A stretch of DNA of 64,000 nt from Cladorhizidae sp. MBARI D1340-BT2 (Eukaryota; Porifera; Demospongiae; Poecilosclerida; Cladorhizidae): assembly GCA_028752905.1 (NCBI GenBank), contig JAQNBH010000010.1, positions 25,710,242 through 25,774,241 on the forward strand. Direction: 5' to 3'. This document shows, one piece after another, positions 39,302 through 51,640 of the stretch. The notes under the pieces were generated by a model. It had not been told where the DNA came from, searched no databases, and saw only the letters and a list, made by a program, of their open reading frames with translations. A program made the translations under genes and the position numbers. Within the stretch, counting starts at the first letter, position 1. Each line of letters starts with the position of its first letter.

Positions 39302-42300
39302 TTGCACTGGAGTATAGGTTGCACTGGAGTATAGGTTGCACTGGAGTATAGGTTGCACTGGAGTATTGGTTGCACTGGAGTATAGGTTGCACTGGAGTAT
39401 ACTACAGTGTAGGTTGCACTGGAGTATAGGTTGCACTGGAGTATAGGTTGCACTGGATTATAGGTTGCACTGGAGTATAGGCTGCACTGAAGTATATATT
39501 GCACTGGAGTATAGGCTGCACTGGAGTATAGGTTGCACTGGAGTATAGGTTGCACTGGAGTATAGGTTGCACTGCAGTATAGGTTGCACTGGAGTATAGA
39601 TTGCACTGGAGTATAGGTTGCACTGGAGTATAGGCTGCACTGGAGTATAGGCTGCACTGGAGTATAGATTGCACTGGAGTATAGATTGCACTGGAGTATA
39701 GGTTGCACTGGAGTATAGGCTGCACTGGAGTATAGGTTTCACTGGAGTATAGGCTGCACTGGAGTATAGGTTGCACTGGAGTATAGGTTGCACTGGAGTA
39801 TAGGTTGCACTGGAGTATAGGCTGCACTGGAGTATAGGCTGCACTGGAGTATAGGCTGCACTGCATGTATAGGCTGCACTGGAGTATAGGCTGCACTGGA
39901 GTATAGGTTGCACTGGAGTATAGGTTGCACTGCATGTATAGGCTGCACTGGAGTATAGGCTGCACTGGAGTATAGGTTGCACTGGAGTATAGGTTGCACT
40001 GGAGTATAGGTTGCACTGGAGTATAGGTTGCACTGCAGTATAGGTTGCACTGGAGTATAGATTGCACTGGAGTATAGGTTGCACTGGAGTATAGGCTGCA
40101 CTGGAGTATAGGTTGCACTGGAGTATAGATTGCACTGGAGTATAGGTTGCACTGGAGTATAGGCTGCACTGGAGTATAGGTTGCACTGGAGTATACTACA
40201 GTGTAGGTTGCACTGGAGTATAGGTTGCACTGGAGTATAGGTTGCACTGGATTATAGGTTGCACTGGAGTATAGGCTGCACTGAAGTATATATTGCACTG
40301 GAGTATAGGCTGCACTGGAGTATAGGTTGCACTGGAGTATAGGTTGCACTGGAGTATAGGTTGTACTGCAGTATAGGTTGCACTGGAGTATAGATTGCAC
40401 TGGAGTATAGGTTGCACTGGAGTATAGGCTGCACTGGAGTATAGGCTGCACTGGAGTATAGGTTGCACTGGAGTATAGGTTGCACTGGAGTATAGGTTGC
40501 ACTGGAGTATAGGTTGCACTGGAGTATAGGTTGCACTGGAGTATAGGTTGCACTGGAGTATAGGCTGCACTGGAGTATAGGTTGCACTGGAGTATAGGCT
40601 GCACTGGAGTATAGGTTGCACTGGAGTATAGGTTGCACTGGAGTATAGGTTGCACTGCAGTATAGGTTGCACTGGAGTATAGATTGCACTGGAGTATAGA
40701 TTGCACTGGAGTATAGGTTGCACTGGAGTATAGGTTGCACTTGAGTATAGGTTGCACTGGAGTATAGGTTGCACTGGAGTATAGGTTGCACTGGAGTATA
40801 GGCTGCACTGGAGTATAGGCTGCACTGGAGTATAGGTTGCACTGGAGTATAGGCTGCACTGGAGTATAGGTTGCACTGGAGTATTGGTTGCACTGGAGTA
40901 TAGGTTGCACTGGACTATACTGGAGTGTAGGTTGCACTGGAGTATAGGTTGCACTGGAGTATAGGTTGCACTGGAGTATAGGTTGCACTGGAGTATACTG
41001 GAGTGTAGGTTGCACTGGAGTATAGGCTGCACTGGAGTATAGGTTGCACTGGAGTATAGATTGCACTGGAGTATAGGCTGCACTGGAGTATAGGCTGCAC
41101 TGGAGAATAGGTTGCACTTGAGTATAGGCTGCACTGGAGTATAGATTGCACTGGAGTATAGGTTGCACTGGAGTATAGGCTGCACTGGAGTATAGACTGC
41201 ACTGGAGTATAGGTTGCACTGGAGTATAGGCTGCACTGGAGTATAGGTTGCACTGGAGTATAGGCTGCACTGGAGTATAGGCTGCACTGGAGTATAGGTT
41301 GCACTGGAGTATAGGTTGCACTAGAGTACAGATTGCACTGGAGTATAGGTTGCACTGGAGTATAGGTTGCACTGGAGTATAGGTTGCACTGGAGTATTGG
41401 TTGCACTGGAGTATAGGTTGCACTGGAGTATACTACAGTGTAGGTTGCACTGGAGTATAGGTTGCACTGGAGTATAGGTTGCACTGGAGTATAGGTTGCA
41501 CTGGAGTATAGGTTGCACTGGATTATAGGTTGCACTGGAGTATAGGCTGCACTGAAGTATATATTGCACTGGAGTATAGGCTGCACTGGAGTATAGGTTG
41601 CACTGGAGTATAGGTTGCACTGGAGTATAGGTTGCACTGCAGTATAGGTTGCACTGGAGTATAGATTGCACTGGAGTATAGGTTGCACTGGAGTATAGGC
41701 TGCACTGGAGTATAGGCTGCACTGGAGTATAGATTGCACTGGAGTATAGATTGCACTGGAGTATAGGTTGCACTGGAGTATAGGCTGCACTGGAGTATAG
41801 GTTTCACTGGAGTATAGGCTGCACTGGAGTATAGGTTGCACTGGAGTATAGGTTGCACTGGAGTATAGGTTGCACTGGAGTATAGGCTGCACTGGAGTAT
41901 AGGCTGCACTGGAGTATAGGCTGCACTGCATGTATAGGCTGCACTGGAGTATAGGCTGCACTGGAGTATAGGTTGCACTGGAGTATAGGTTGCACTGCAT
42001 GTATAGGCTGCACTGGAGTATAGGCTGCACTGGAGTATAGGTTGCACTGGAGTATAGGTTGCACTGGAGTATAGGTTGCACTGGAGTATAGGTTGCACTG
42101 CAGTATAGGTTGCACTGGAGTATAGATTGCACTGGAGTATAGGTTGCACTGGAGTATAGGCTGCACTGGAGTATAGGTTGCACTGGAGTATAGATTGCAC
42201 TGGAGTATAGGTTGCACTGGAGTATAGGCTGCACTGGAGTATAGGTTGCACTGGAGTATACTACAGTGTAGGTTGCACTGGAGTATAGGTTGCACTGGAG

Positions 42301-42520
42301 TATAGGTTGCACTGGATTATAGGTTGCACTGGAGTATAGGCTGCACTGAAGTATATATTGCACTGGAGTATAGGCTGCACTGGAGTATAGGTTGCACTGG
42401 AGTATAGGTTGCACTGGAGTATAGGTTGTACTGCAGTATAGGTTGCACTGGAGTATAGATTGCACTGGAGTATAGGTTGCACTGGAGTATAGGCTGCACT
42501 GGAGTATAGGCTGCACTGGA
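39302..42520. repeat. Duplicated core segment, partner at 43,279-46,497
   Basis: Offset is 3,977 bp and the segment covers one whole palindrome cassette plus short margins. The right edge in the partner is a CACTGGATTATAGG monomer at about 46,496, where the source has CACTGGAGTATAGG. Confidence 0.83.
39402..42271. repeat. Palindrome cassette 4 (794-1,237-828)
   Basis: Palindromes start at 39,402, 40,196, 41,433 and 42,261, offset 8,689 bp from cassette 3. The GATTACA junction at 38,636 again lies 766 bp upstream. Unlike cassettes 2 and 3, it is not followed by the short cassette. Confidence 0.9.
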
Positions 42521-43378
42521 GTATAGGTTGCACTGGAGTATAGGTTGCACTGGAGTATAGGTTGCACTGGAGTATAGGTTGCACTGGAGTATAGGTTGCA
42601 CTGGAGTATAGGTTGCACTGGAGTATAGGCTGCACTGGAGTATAGGTTGCACTGGAGTATAGGCTGCACTGGAGTATAGGTTGCACTGGAGTATAGGTTG
42701 CACTGGAGTATAGGTTGCACTGCAGTATAGGTTGCACTGGAGTATAGATTGCACTGGAGTATAGATTGCACTGGAGTATAGGTTGCACTGGAGTATAGGT
42801 TGCACTTGAGTATAGGTTGCACTGGAGTATAGGTTGCACTGGAGTATAGGTTGCACTGGAGTATAGGCTGCACTGGAGTATAGGCTGCACTGGAGTATAG
42901 GTTGCACTGGAGTATAGGCTGCACTGGAGTATAGGTTGCACTGGAGTATTGGTTGCACTGGAGTATAGGTTGCACTGGACTATACTGGAGTGTAGGTTGC
43001 ACTGGAGTATAGGTTGCACTGGAGTATTGGTTGCACTGGAGTATAGGTTGCACTGGAGTATACTGGAGTGTAGGTTGCACTGGAGTATAGGTTGCACTGG
43101 AGTATAGGTTGCACTGGATTATAGGTTGCACTGGAGTATAGGCTGCACTGAAGTATATATTGCACTGGAGTATAGGCTGCACTGGAGTATAGGTTGCACT
43201 GGAGTATAGGTTGCACTGGAGTATAGGTTGCACTGGAGTATAGGTTGCACTGGAATATAGATTGCACTGGAGTATAGGTTGCACTGGAGTATAGGTTGCA
43301 CTGGAGTATAGGTTGCACTGGAGTATAGGTTGCACTGGAGTATTGGTTGCACTGGAGTATAGGTTGCACTGGAGTATA

Positions 43379-46248
43379 CTACAGTGTAGGTTGCACTGGA
43401 GTATAGGTTGCACTGGAGTATAGGTTGCACTGGATTATAGGTTGCACTGGAGTATAGGCTGCACTGAAGTATATATTGCACTGGAGTATAGGCTGCACTG
43501 GAGTATAGGTTGCACTGGAGTATAGGTTGCACTGGAGTATAGGTTGCACTGCAGTATAGGTTGCACTGGAGTATAGATTGCACTGGAGTATAGGTTGCAC
43601 TGGAGTATAGGCTGCACTGGAGTATAGGCTGCACTGGAGTATAGATTGCACTGGAGTATAGATTGCACTGGAGTATAGGTTGCACTGGAGTATAGGCTGC
43701 ACTGGAGTATAGGTTTCACTGGAGTATAGGCTGCACTGGAGTATAGGTTGCACTGGAGTATAGGTTGCACTGGAGTATAGGTTGCACTGGAGTATAGGCT
43801 GCACTGGAGTATAGGCTGCACTGGAGTATAGGCTGCACTGCATGTATAGGCTGCACTGGAGTATAGGCTGCACTGGAGTATAGGTTGCACTGGAGTATAG
43901 GTTGCACTGCATGTATAGGCTGCACTGGAGTATAGGCTGCACTGGAGTATAGGTTGCACTGGAGTATAGGTTGCACTGGAGTATAGGTTGCACTGGAGTA
44001 TAGGTTGCACTGCAGTATAGGTTGCACTGGAGTATAGATTGCACTGGAGTATAGGTTGCACTGGAGTATAGGCTGCACTGGAGTATAGGTTGCACTGGAG
44101 TATAGATTGCACTGGAGTATAGGTTGCACTGGAGTATAGGCTGCACTGGAGTATAGGTTGCACTGGAGTATACTACAGTGTAGGTTGCACTGGAGTATAG
44201 GTTGCACTGGAGTATAGGTTGCACTGGATTATAGGTTGCACTGGAGTATAGGCTGCACTGAAGTATATATTGCACTGGAGTATAGGCTGCACTGGAGTAT
44301 AGGTTGCACTGGAGTATAGGTTGCACTGGAGTATAGGTTGTACTGCAGTATAGGTTGCACTGGAGTATAGATTGCACTGGAGTATAGGTTGCACTGGAGT
44401 ATAGGCTGCACTGGAGTATAGGCTGCACTGGAGTATAGGTTGCACTGGAGTATAGGTTGCACTGGAGTATAGGTTGCACTGGAGTATAGGTTGCACTGGA
44501 GTATAGGTTGCACTGGAGTATAGGTTGCACTGGAGTATAGGCTGCACTGGAGTATAGGTTGCACTGGAGTATAGGCTGCACTGGAGTATAGGTTGCACTG
44601 GAGTATAGGTTGCACTGGAGTATAGGTTGCACTGCAGTATAGGTTGCACTGGAGTATAGATTGCACTGGAGTATAGATTGCACTGGAGTATAGGTTGCAC
44701 TGGAGTATAGGTTGCACTTGAGTATAGGTTGCACTGGAGTATAGGTTGCACTGGAGTATAGGTTGCACTGGAGTATAGGCTGCACTGGAGTATAGGCTGC
44801 ACTGGAGTATAGGTTGCACTGGAGTATAGGCTGCACTGGAGTATAGGTTGCACTGGAGTATTGGTTGCACTGGAGTATAGGTTGCACTGGACTATACTGG
44901 AGTGTAGGTTGCACTGGAGTATAGGTTGCACTGGAGTATAGGTTGCACTGGAGTATAGGTTGCACTGGAGTATACTGGAGTGTAGGTTGCACTGGAGTAT
45001 AGGCTGCACTGGAGTATAGGTTGCACTGGAGTATAGATTGCACTGGAGTATAGGCTGCACTGGAGTATAGGCTGCACTGGAGAATAGGTTGCACTTGAGT
45101 ATAGGCTGCACTGGAGTATAGATTGCACTGGAGTATAGGTTGCACTGGAGTATAGGCTGCACTGGAGTATAGACTGCACTGGAGTATAGGTTGCACTGGA
45201 GTATAGGCTGCACTGGAGTATAGGTTGCACTGGAGTATAGGCTGCACTGGAGTATAGGCTGCACTGGAGTATAGGTTGCACTGGAGTATAGGTTGCACTA
45301 GAGTACAGATTGCACTGGAGTATAGGTTGCACTGGAGTATAGGTTGCACTGGAGTATAGGTTGCACTGGAGTATTGGTTGCACTGGAGTATAGGTTGCAC
45401 TGGAGTATACTACAGTGTAGGTTGCACTGGAGTATAGGTTGCACTGGAGTATAGGTTGCACTGGAGTATAGGTTGCACTGGAGTATAGGTTGCACTGGAT
45501 TATAGGTTGCACTGGAGTATAGGCTGCACTGAAGTATATATTGCACTGGAGTATAGGCTGCACTGGAGTATAGGTTGCACTGGAGTATAGGTTGCACTGG
45601 AGTATAGGTTGCACTGCAGTATAGGTTGCACTGGAGTATAGATTGCACTGGAGTATAGGTTGCACTGGAGTATAGGCTGCACTGGAGTATAGGCTGCACT
45701 GGAGTATAGATTGCACTGGAGTATAGATTGCACTGGAGTATAGGTTGCACTGGAGTATAGGCTGCACTGGAGTATAGGTTTCACTGGAGTATAGGCTGCA
45801 CTGGAGTATAGGTTGCACTGGAGTATAGGTTGCACTGGAGTATAGGTTGCACTGGAGTATAGGCTGCACTGGAGTATAGGCTGCACTGGAGTATAGGCTG
45901 CACTGCATGTATAGGCTGCACTGGAGTATAGGCTGCACTGGAGTATAGGTTGCACTGGAGTATAGGTTGCACTGCATGTATAGGCTGCACTGGAGTATAG
46001 GCTGCACTGGAGTATAGGTTGCACTGGAGTATAGGTTGCACTGGAGTATAGGTTGCACTGGAGTATAGGTTGCACTGCAGTATAGGTTGCACTGGAGTAT
46101 AGATTGCACTGGAGTATAGGTTGCACTGGAGTATAGGCTGCACTGGAGTATAGGTTGCACTGGAGTATAGATTGCACTGGAGTATAGGTTGCACTGGAGT
46201 ATAGGCTGCACTGGAGTATAGGTTGCACTGGAGTATACTACAGTGTAG
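43379..46248. repeat. Palindrome cassette 5 (794-1,237-828)
   Basis: Palindromes start at 43,379, 44,173, 45,410 and 46,238, offset 3,977 bp from cassette 4. The upstream 766-bp junction segment is missing, so this copy started inside the cassette region (match begins near 43,279). It is the last palindrome-bearing cassette in the window. Confidence 0.9.
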
Positions 46249-46833
46249 GTTGCACTGGAGTATAGGTTGCACTGGAGTATAGGTTGCACTGGATTATAGG
46301 TTGCACTGGAGTATAGGCTGCACTGAAGTATATATTGCACTGGAGTATAGGCTGCACTGGAGTATAGGTTGCACTGGAGTATAGGTTGCACTGGAGTATA
46401 GGTTGTACTGCAGTATAGGTTGCACTGGAGTATAGATTGCACTGGAGTATAGGTTGCACTGGAGTATAGGCTGCACTGGAGTATAGGCTGCACTGGATTA
46501 TAGGTTGCACTGGAGTATAGGTTGCACTGGAGTATAGGTTGCACTGGAGTATAGGTTGCACTGGAGTATAGGTTGCACTGGAGTATAGGTTGCACTGGAG
46601 TATAGGCTGCACTGGAGTATAGGTTGCACTGGAGTATAGGCTGCACTGGAGTATAGGTTGCACTGGAGTATAGGTTGCACTGGAGTATAGGTTGCACTGC
46701 AGTATAGGTTGCACTGGAGTATAGATTGCACTGGAGTATAGATTGCACTGGAGTATAGGTTGCACTGGAGTATAGGTTGCACTTGAGTATAGGTTGCACT
46801 GGAGTATAGGTTGCACTGGACTATACTGGAGTG

Positions 46834-48144
46834 TAGGTTGCACTGGAGTATAGGTTGCACTGGAGTATTGGTTGCACTGGAGTATAGGTTGCACTGGAGT
46901 ATACTGGAGTGTAGGTTGCACTGGAGTATAGGTTGCACTGGAGTATAGGTTGCACTGGATTATAGGTTGCACTGGAGTATAGGCTGCACTGAAGTATATA
47001 TTGCACTGGAGTATAGGCTGCACTGGAGTATAGGTTGCACTGGAGTATAGGTTGCACTGGAGTATAGGTTGCACTGGAGTATAGGTTGCACTGGAATATA
47101 GATTGCACTGGAGTATAGGTTGCACTGGAGTATAGGCTGCACTGCAGGATAGGCTGCACTGGAGTATAGGTTGCACTGAAGTATAGGTTGCACTGGAGTA
47201 TAGGCTGCACTGGAGTATAGGTTGCACTGGAGTATAGGCTGCACTGGAGTATAGTTTACACTGGAGTATAGGTTCCACTGGAGTATAGGTTACACTGGAG
47301 TATAGGTTGCACTGGAGTATAGGCTCCACTGGAGTATAGTTTGCACTGGAGTATAGGTTGCAATGGAGTATAGGTTGCACTGGAGTATAGGCTGCACTGG
47401 AGTATAGGCTGCATTGGAGTATAGATTGCACTGGAGTATAGTTTGCACTGGAGTATAGGCTGCACTGGAGTATAGGTTACACTGGAATATAGGCTGCACT
47501 TGAGTATAGGCTGCACTGGAGTATAGGTTGCACTGGAGTATAGGCTGCACTGGAGTATAGGTTGCACTGGAGTATAGGCTGCACTTGAGTATAGGCTGCA
47601 CTGGAGTATAGGTTGCACTGGAGTATAGGTTGCACTGGAGTATAGGCTGCACTGGAGTATACTGGAGTGTAGGTTGCACAGGAGTATAGGTGGCACTGGA
47701 GTATTGGTTGCACTGGAGTATAGGTTGCACTGGAGTATACTGGAGTGTAGGTTGCACTGGAGTATAGGTTGCACTGGAGTATAGGTTGCACTGGATTATA
47801 GGTTGCACTGGAGTATAGCCTGCACTGAAGTATATATTGCACTGGAGTATAGGCTGCACTGGAGTATAGGTTGCACTGGAGTATAGGCTGCACTTGAGTA
47901 TAGGCTGCACTGGAGTATAGGTTGCACTGGAGTATAGGTTGCACTGGTGTATAGGCTGCACTGGAGTATACTGGAGTGTAGGTTGCACTGGAGTATAGGT
48001 GGCACTGGAGTATTGGTTGCACAGGAGTATAGGTGGCACTGGAGTATTGGTTGCACTGGAGTATAGGTTGCACTGGAGTATACTGGAGTGTAGGTTGCAC
48101 TGGAGTATAGGCTGCACTGGAGTATAGGTTGCACTGGAGTATAG
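46834..48144. repeat. Marker-rich satellite block, copy 2
   Basis: Matches 1,178-2,488 at offset 45,656 bp, sharing rare variants such as GCAGGATAGG, GGCTCCACTGG with AGTTTGC (47,321-47,345), GCATTGG and AGCCTGC (near 47,816). Differences include CACTGAAGTATAGG near 47,176. It follows the core directly and is followed by sequence leading into the indel-rich domain. Confidence 0.87.
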
Positions 48145-48767
48145 ATTGCACTGGAGTATAGGCTGCACTGGAGTATAGGCTGCACTGGAGAATAGGTTGC
48201 ACTTGAGTATAGGCTGCACTGGAGTATAGACTGCACTGGAGTATATGTTGCACTGGAGTATAGGCTGCACTGGAGTATAGACTGCACTGGAGTATAGGTT
48301 GCACTGGAGTATAGGCTGCACTGGAGTATAGGCTGCACTGGAGAATAGGCTGCACTGGAGTATAGATTACACTGGATTATAGGTTGCACTGGAGTATAGG
48401 CTGCACTGGAGTATAGGCTGCACTGGAGTATAGGTTGCACTGGAGTATAGGTTGCACTGGAGTATACGTTGCACTGGAGTATAGGCTGCACTGCAGTATA
48501 GGTGGCACTGGAGTATAGGTTGCACTGGAGTATAGGTTGCACTGCATGTATAGGCTGCACTGGAGTATAGGCTGCACTGGAGTATAGGTTGCACTGGAGT
48601 ATAGGTTGCACTGGAGTATAGGCTGCACTGGAGTATAGGTTGCACTGGAGTATAGGCTGCACTGGAGTATAGGCTGCACTGGAGTATAGGCTGCACTGGA
48701 GTATAGATTGCACTGGAGTATAGGTTGCACTGGAGTATAGGTTGCACTGGAGTATAGGTTGCACTGG

Positions 48768-49145
48768 AGTAGGTTGCACTGGAGTAGGTTGCACTGGAGT
48801 ATAGGCTGCACTGGAGTATAGGCTGCACTGCAGTATAGGTTGCACTGGAGTAACTGGAGTATAGGTTGCACTGGAGTATAGGCTGCACTGGAGTATAGGT
48901 AGCACTGGAGTGTATAGGCTGCACTGGAGTATAGGCTGCACTGGAGCATAGGTTGCACTGGAGTATAGGTTGCACTGGAGTAAAGGTTGCACTGGAGTGT
49001 AGGTTGCACTGGAGTATAGGCTGCACTGGAGTATAGGCTGCACTGGAGTATAGGTTGCACTGGAGTATAGGCTGCACTGCTGTATAGGCTGCACTGGAGT
49101 ATAGGTTGCACTGGAGTATAGGTTGCACTGGAGTAAAGGTTGCAC
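48768..49145. repeat. Indel cluster, copy 1
   Basis: A run of unusual units in fixed order: two 14-bp GGAGTAGGTTGC units, GGAGTAACTGG (48,851), GGAGTGTATAGG, GAGCATAGG, GAGTAAAGG, full-length GAGTGTAGG, GCTGTATAGG (near 49,079) and GAGTAAAGG again. The order recurs at +891 and +4,654 bp. Confidence 0.85.
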
Positions 49146-50650
49146 TGGAGTATAGGTTGCACTGGAGTATAGGTTGCACTGGAGTATAGGCTGCACTGGA
49201 GTATAGGCTGCACTGGAGTATAGGTTGCACTTGAGTATAGGCTGCACTGGAGTATAGACTGCACTGGAGTATAGGCTGCACTGGAGTATAGGCTGCACTG
49301 GAGTATAGATTACACTGGAGTATAGGTTGCACTGGAATATAGGCTGCACTGGAGTATAGGCTGCACTGGAGTATAGGCTGCACTGGAGTATAGGCTGCAC
49401 TGGAGTATAGGTTGCACTGGAGTATAGGTTGCACTGGAGTATAGGCTGCACTGGAGTATAGGTTGCACTGGTGTATAGGTTGCACTGGAGTATAGGCTGC
49501 ACTGGAGTATAGGTTGCACTGGAGTATAGGCTGCACTGGAGTATAGGCTGCACTGGAGTATAGGTTGCACTGGAGTATAGGTTGCACTAGAGTATAGGTT
49601 GCACTGGAGTATAGGTTGCACTGGAGTATAGGTTGCACTGGAGTATAGGTTGCACTGGAGTAGGTTGCACTGGAGTAGGTTGCACTGGAGTATAGGCTGC
49701 ACTGGAGTATAGGCTGCACTGCAGTATAGGTTGCACTGGAGTAACTGGAGTATAGGTTGCACTGGAGTATAGGCTGCACTGGAGTATAGGTTGCACTGGA
49801 GTGTATAGGCTGCACTGGAGTATAGGCTGCACTGGAGCATAGGTTGCACTGGAGTATAGGTTGCACTGGAGTAAAGGTTGCACTGGAGTGTAGGTTGCAC
49901 TGGAGTATAGGCTGCACTGGAGTATAGGCTGCACTGGAGTATAGGATGCACTGGAGTATAGGCTGCACTGCTGTATAGGCTGCACTGGAGTATAGGTTGC
50001 ACTGGAGTATAGGTTGCACTGGAGTAAAGGTTGCACTGGAGTATAGGCTGCACTGGAGTATAGGTTGCACTGGAGTATAGGTTGCACTGGAGTATAGGCT
50101 GCACTGGAGTATAGGTTGCACTGGAGTATAGGTTGCACTGGAGTATAGGAGTATAGGCTGCACTGGAGTATAAGCTGCACTGGAGTATAGGTTGCACTGG
50201 AGTATAGGTTGCACTGGAGTATAGGTTGCACTGGAGTAAAGGTTGCACTGGAGTATAGGCTGCACTGCAGTATAGGTTGCACTGGAGTATAGGTGGCACT
50301 GGAGTATTGGTTGCACAGGAGTATAGAGTATTGGTTGCACTGGAGTATAGGTTGCACTGGAGTATACTGGAGTGTAGGTTGCAATGGAGTATAGGCTGCA
50401 CTGGAGTATAGGTTGCACTGGAGTATAGATTGCACTGGAGTATAGGCTGCACTGGAGTATAGGCTGCACTGGAGAATAGGTTGCACTTGAGTATAGGCTG
50501 CACTGGAGTATAGACTGCACTGGAGTATAGGTTGCACTGGAGTATAGGTTGCACTGGAGTATAGGCTGCACTGGAGTATAGACTGCACTGGAGTATAGGT
50601 TGCACTGGAGTATAGGTTACACTGGAGTATAGGTTGCACTGGAGTATAGG
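49138..50650. repeat. Duplicated segment, partner at 52,901-54,423
   Basis: Offset is 3,763 bp at the left and 3,773 bp at the right. The change arises near 50,320, where this copy reads GAGTATAGAGTATTGG and the partner keeps ten more bases with a GGGGCCACTGG monomer (near 54,090). TATAGGAGTATAGG at 50,151 pairs with 53,914. Confidence 0.82.
49659..50036. repeat. Indel cluster, copy 2
   Basis: Same order of odd units as at 48,768, offset 891 bp; TAACTGG lies at 49,742. It is embedded in a longer segment (49,138-50,650) that was copied again to 52,901-54,423. Confidence 0.85.
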
Positions 50651-51640
50651 CTGCACTGGAATATAGGCTGCACTGGAGAATAGGTTGCACTTGAGTATAG
50701 GCTGCACTGGAGTATAGACTGCACTGGAGTATAGGCTGCACTGGAGTATAGGCTGCACTGGAGTATAGATTACACTGGAGTATAGGTTGCACTGGAGTAT
50801 AGGCTGCACTGGAGTATAGGCTGCACTGGGGTATAGGTTGCACTGGAGTATAGGTTGCACTGGAGTATAGGTTGCACTGGAATATAGGCTGAACTGCAGT
50901 ACAGGTGGTACTGTAGTATAGGTTGCACTGGAGTATAGGTTGCACTGCATGTATAGGCTGCACTGGAGTATAGGCTGCACTGGAGTATAGGTTGTTGCAC
51001 TGGAGTATAGGTTGCACTGGAGTATAGGTTGCACTGGAGTATAGGCTGCACTGGAGTATAGGTTGCACTGGAGTATAGGCTGCACTGGAGTATAGGCTGT
51101 ACTGGAGTATAGGCTGCACTGGAGTATAGGTTGCACTGGAGTATAGGTTGCACTGGAGTATAGGTTGCACTGGAGTATAGGCTGCACTGGAGTATAGGCT
51201 GCACTGGAGTATAGGTTGCACTTGAGTATAGGCTGCACTGGAGTATAGACTGCACTGGAGTATAGGCTGCACTGGAGTATAGGCTGCACTGGAGTATAGA
51301 TTACACTGGAGTATAGGTTGCACTGGAGTATAGGCTGCACTGGAGTATAGGCTGCACTGGAGTATAGGCTGCACTGGAGTATAGGCTGCACTGGAGTATA
51401 GGTTGCACTGGAGTATAGGTTGCACTGAAGTATAGGCTGCACTGGAGTATAGGTTGCACTGGTGTATAGGTTGCACTGGAGTATAGTTTGCACTGGAGTA
51501 TAGGTTGCACTGGAGTATAGGCTGCACTGGAGTATAGGCTGCACTGGAGTATAGGTTGCACTTGAGTATAGTTTGCACTGGAGTATAGGTTGCATTGGAG
51601 TATAGGCTGCACTGGAGTATAGGTTGCACTGGAGTATAGG
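50636..51640. repeat. Duplicated segment, partner at 54,886-55,890
   Basis: Offset is 4,250 bp, exactly 250 monomer lengths. Shared rare features are CTGAACTGCAGTACAGGTGG (50,889 and 55,139), GGTTGTTGCAC (near 50,991 and 55,241) and AGTTTGC monomers near the right end. A third, partial relative with both rare markers lies at about 52,661-52,770. Confidence 0.82.

Larger units (their letters stand above)
4855..46248. other. 28 copies of palindrome CTACAGTGTAG
   Basis: An 11-bp perfect inverted repeat (arms CTACA and TGTAG around a central G) sits in a truncated 10-bp monomer. Copies start at 4,855, 6,688, 8,974, 13,367, 14,161, 15,398, 16,226, 19,933, 20,727, 21,964, 22,792, 23,985, 24,813, 27,006, 30,713, 31,507, 32,744, 33,572, 34,765, 35,593, 39,402, 40,196, 41,433, 42,261, 43,379, 44,173, 45,410 and 46,238. 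I found none before 4.8 kb or after 46.3 kb. The related unit CTGGAGTGTAG, without perfect symmetry, is more widespread. A protein-binding role is possible but unsupported. Confidence 0.85.
12447..46497. repeat. Homogenised higher-order-repeat core
   Basis: Across this core the order of variant monomers repeats almost exactly at several scales. CTACAGTGTAG palindromes give spacings 794, 1,237, 828, 3,707, 794, 1,237, 828, 1,193, 828, 2,193, 3,707, 794, 1,237, 828, 1,193, 828, 3,809, 794, 1,237, 828, 1,118, 794, 1,237, 828. Long gaps contain 409-bp repeat stretches. Copies share private variants and differ rarely, in contrast to the flanking domains. This fits recent homogenisation in the array centre by unequal exchange or replication slippage; that mechanism is inference. 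Confidence 0.9.

Noticed and set aside
4855..46248. CTACAGTGTAG palindromes as operators or transposon ends
   Set aside because: They lie within monomers with no flanking gene, no target-site duplication and no unique insert. Their positions are fully explained by HOR copying.
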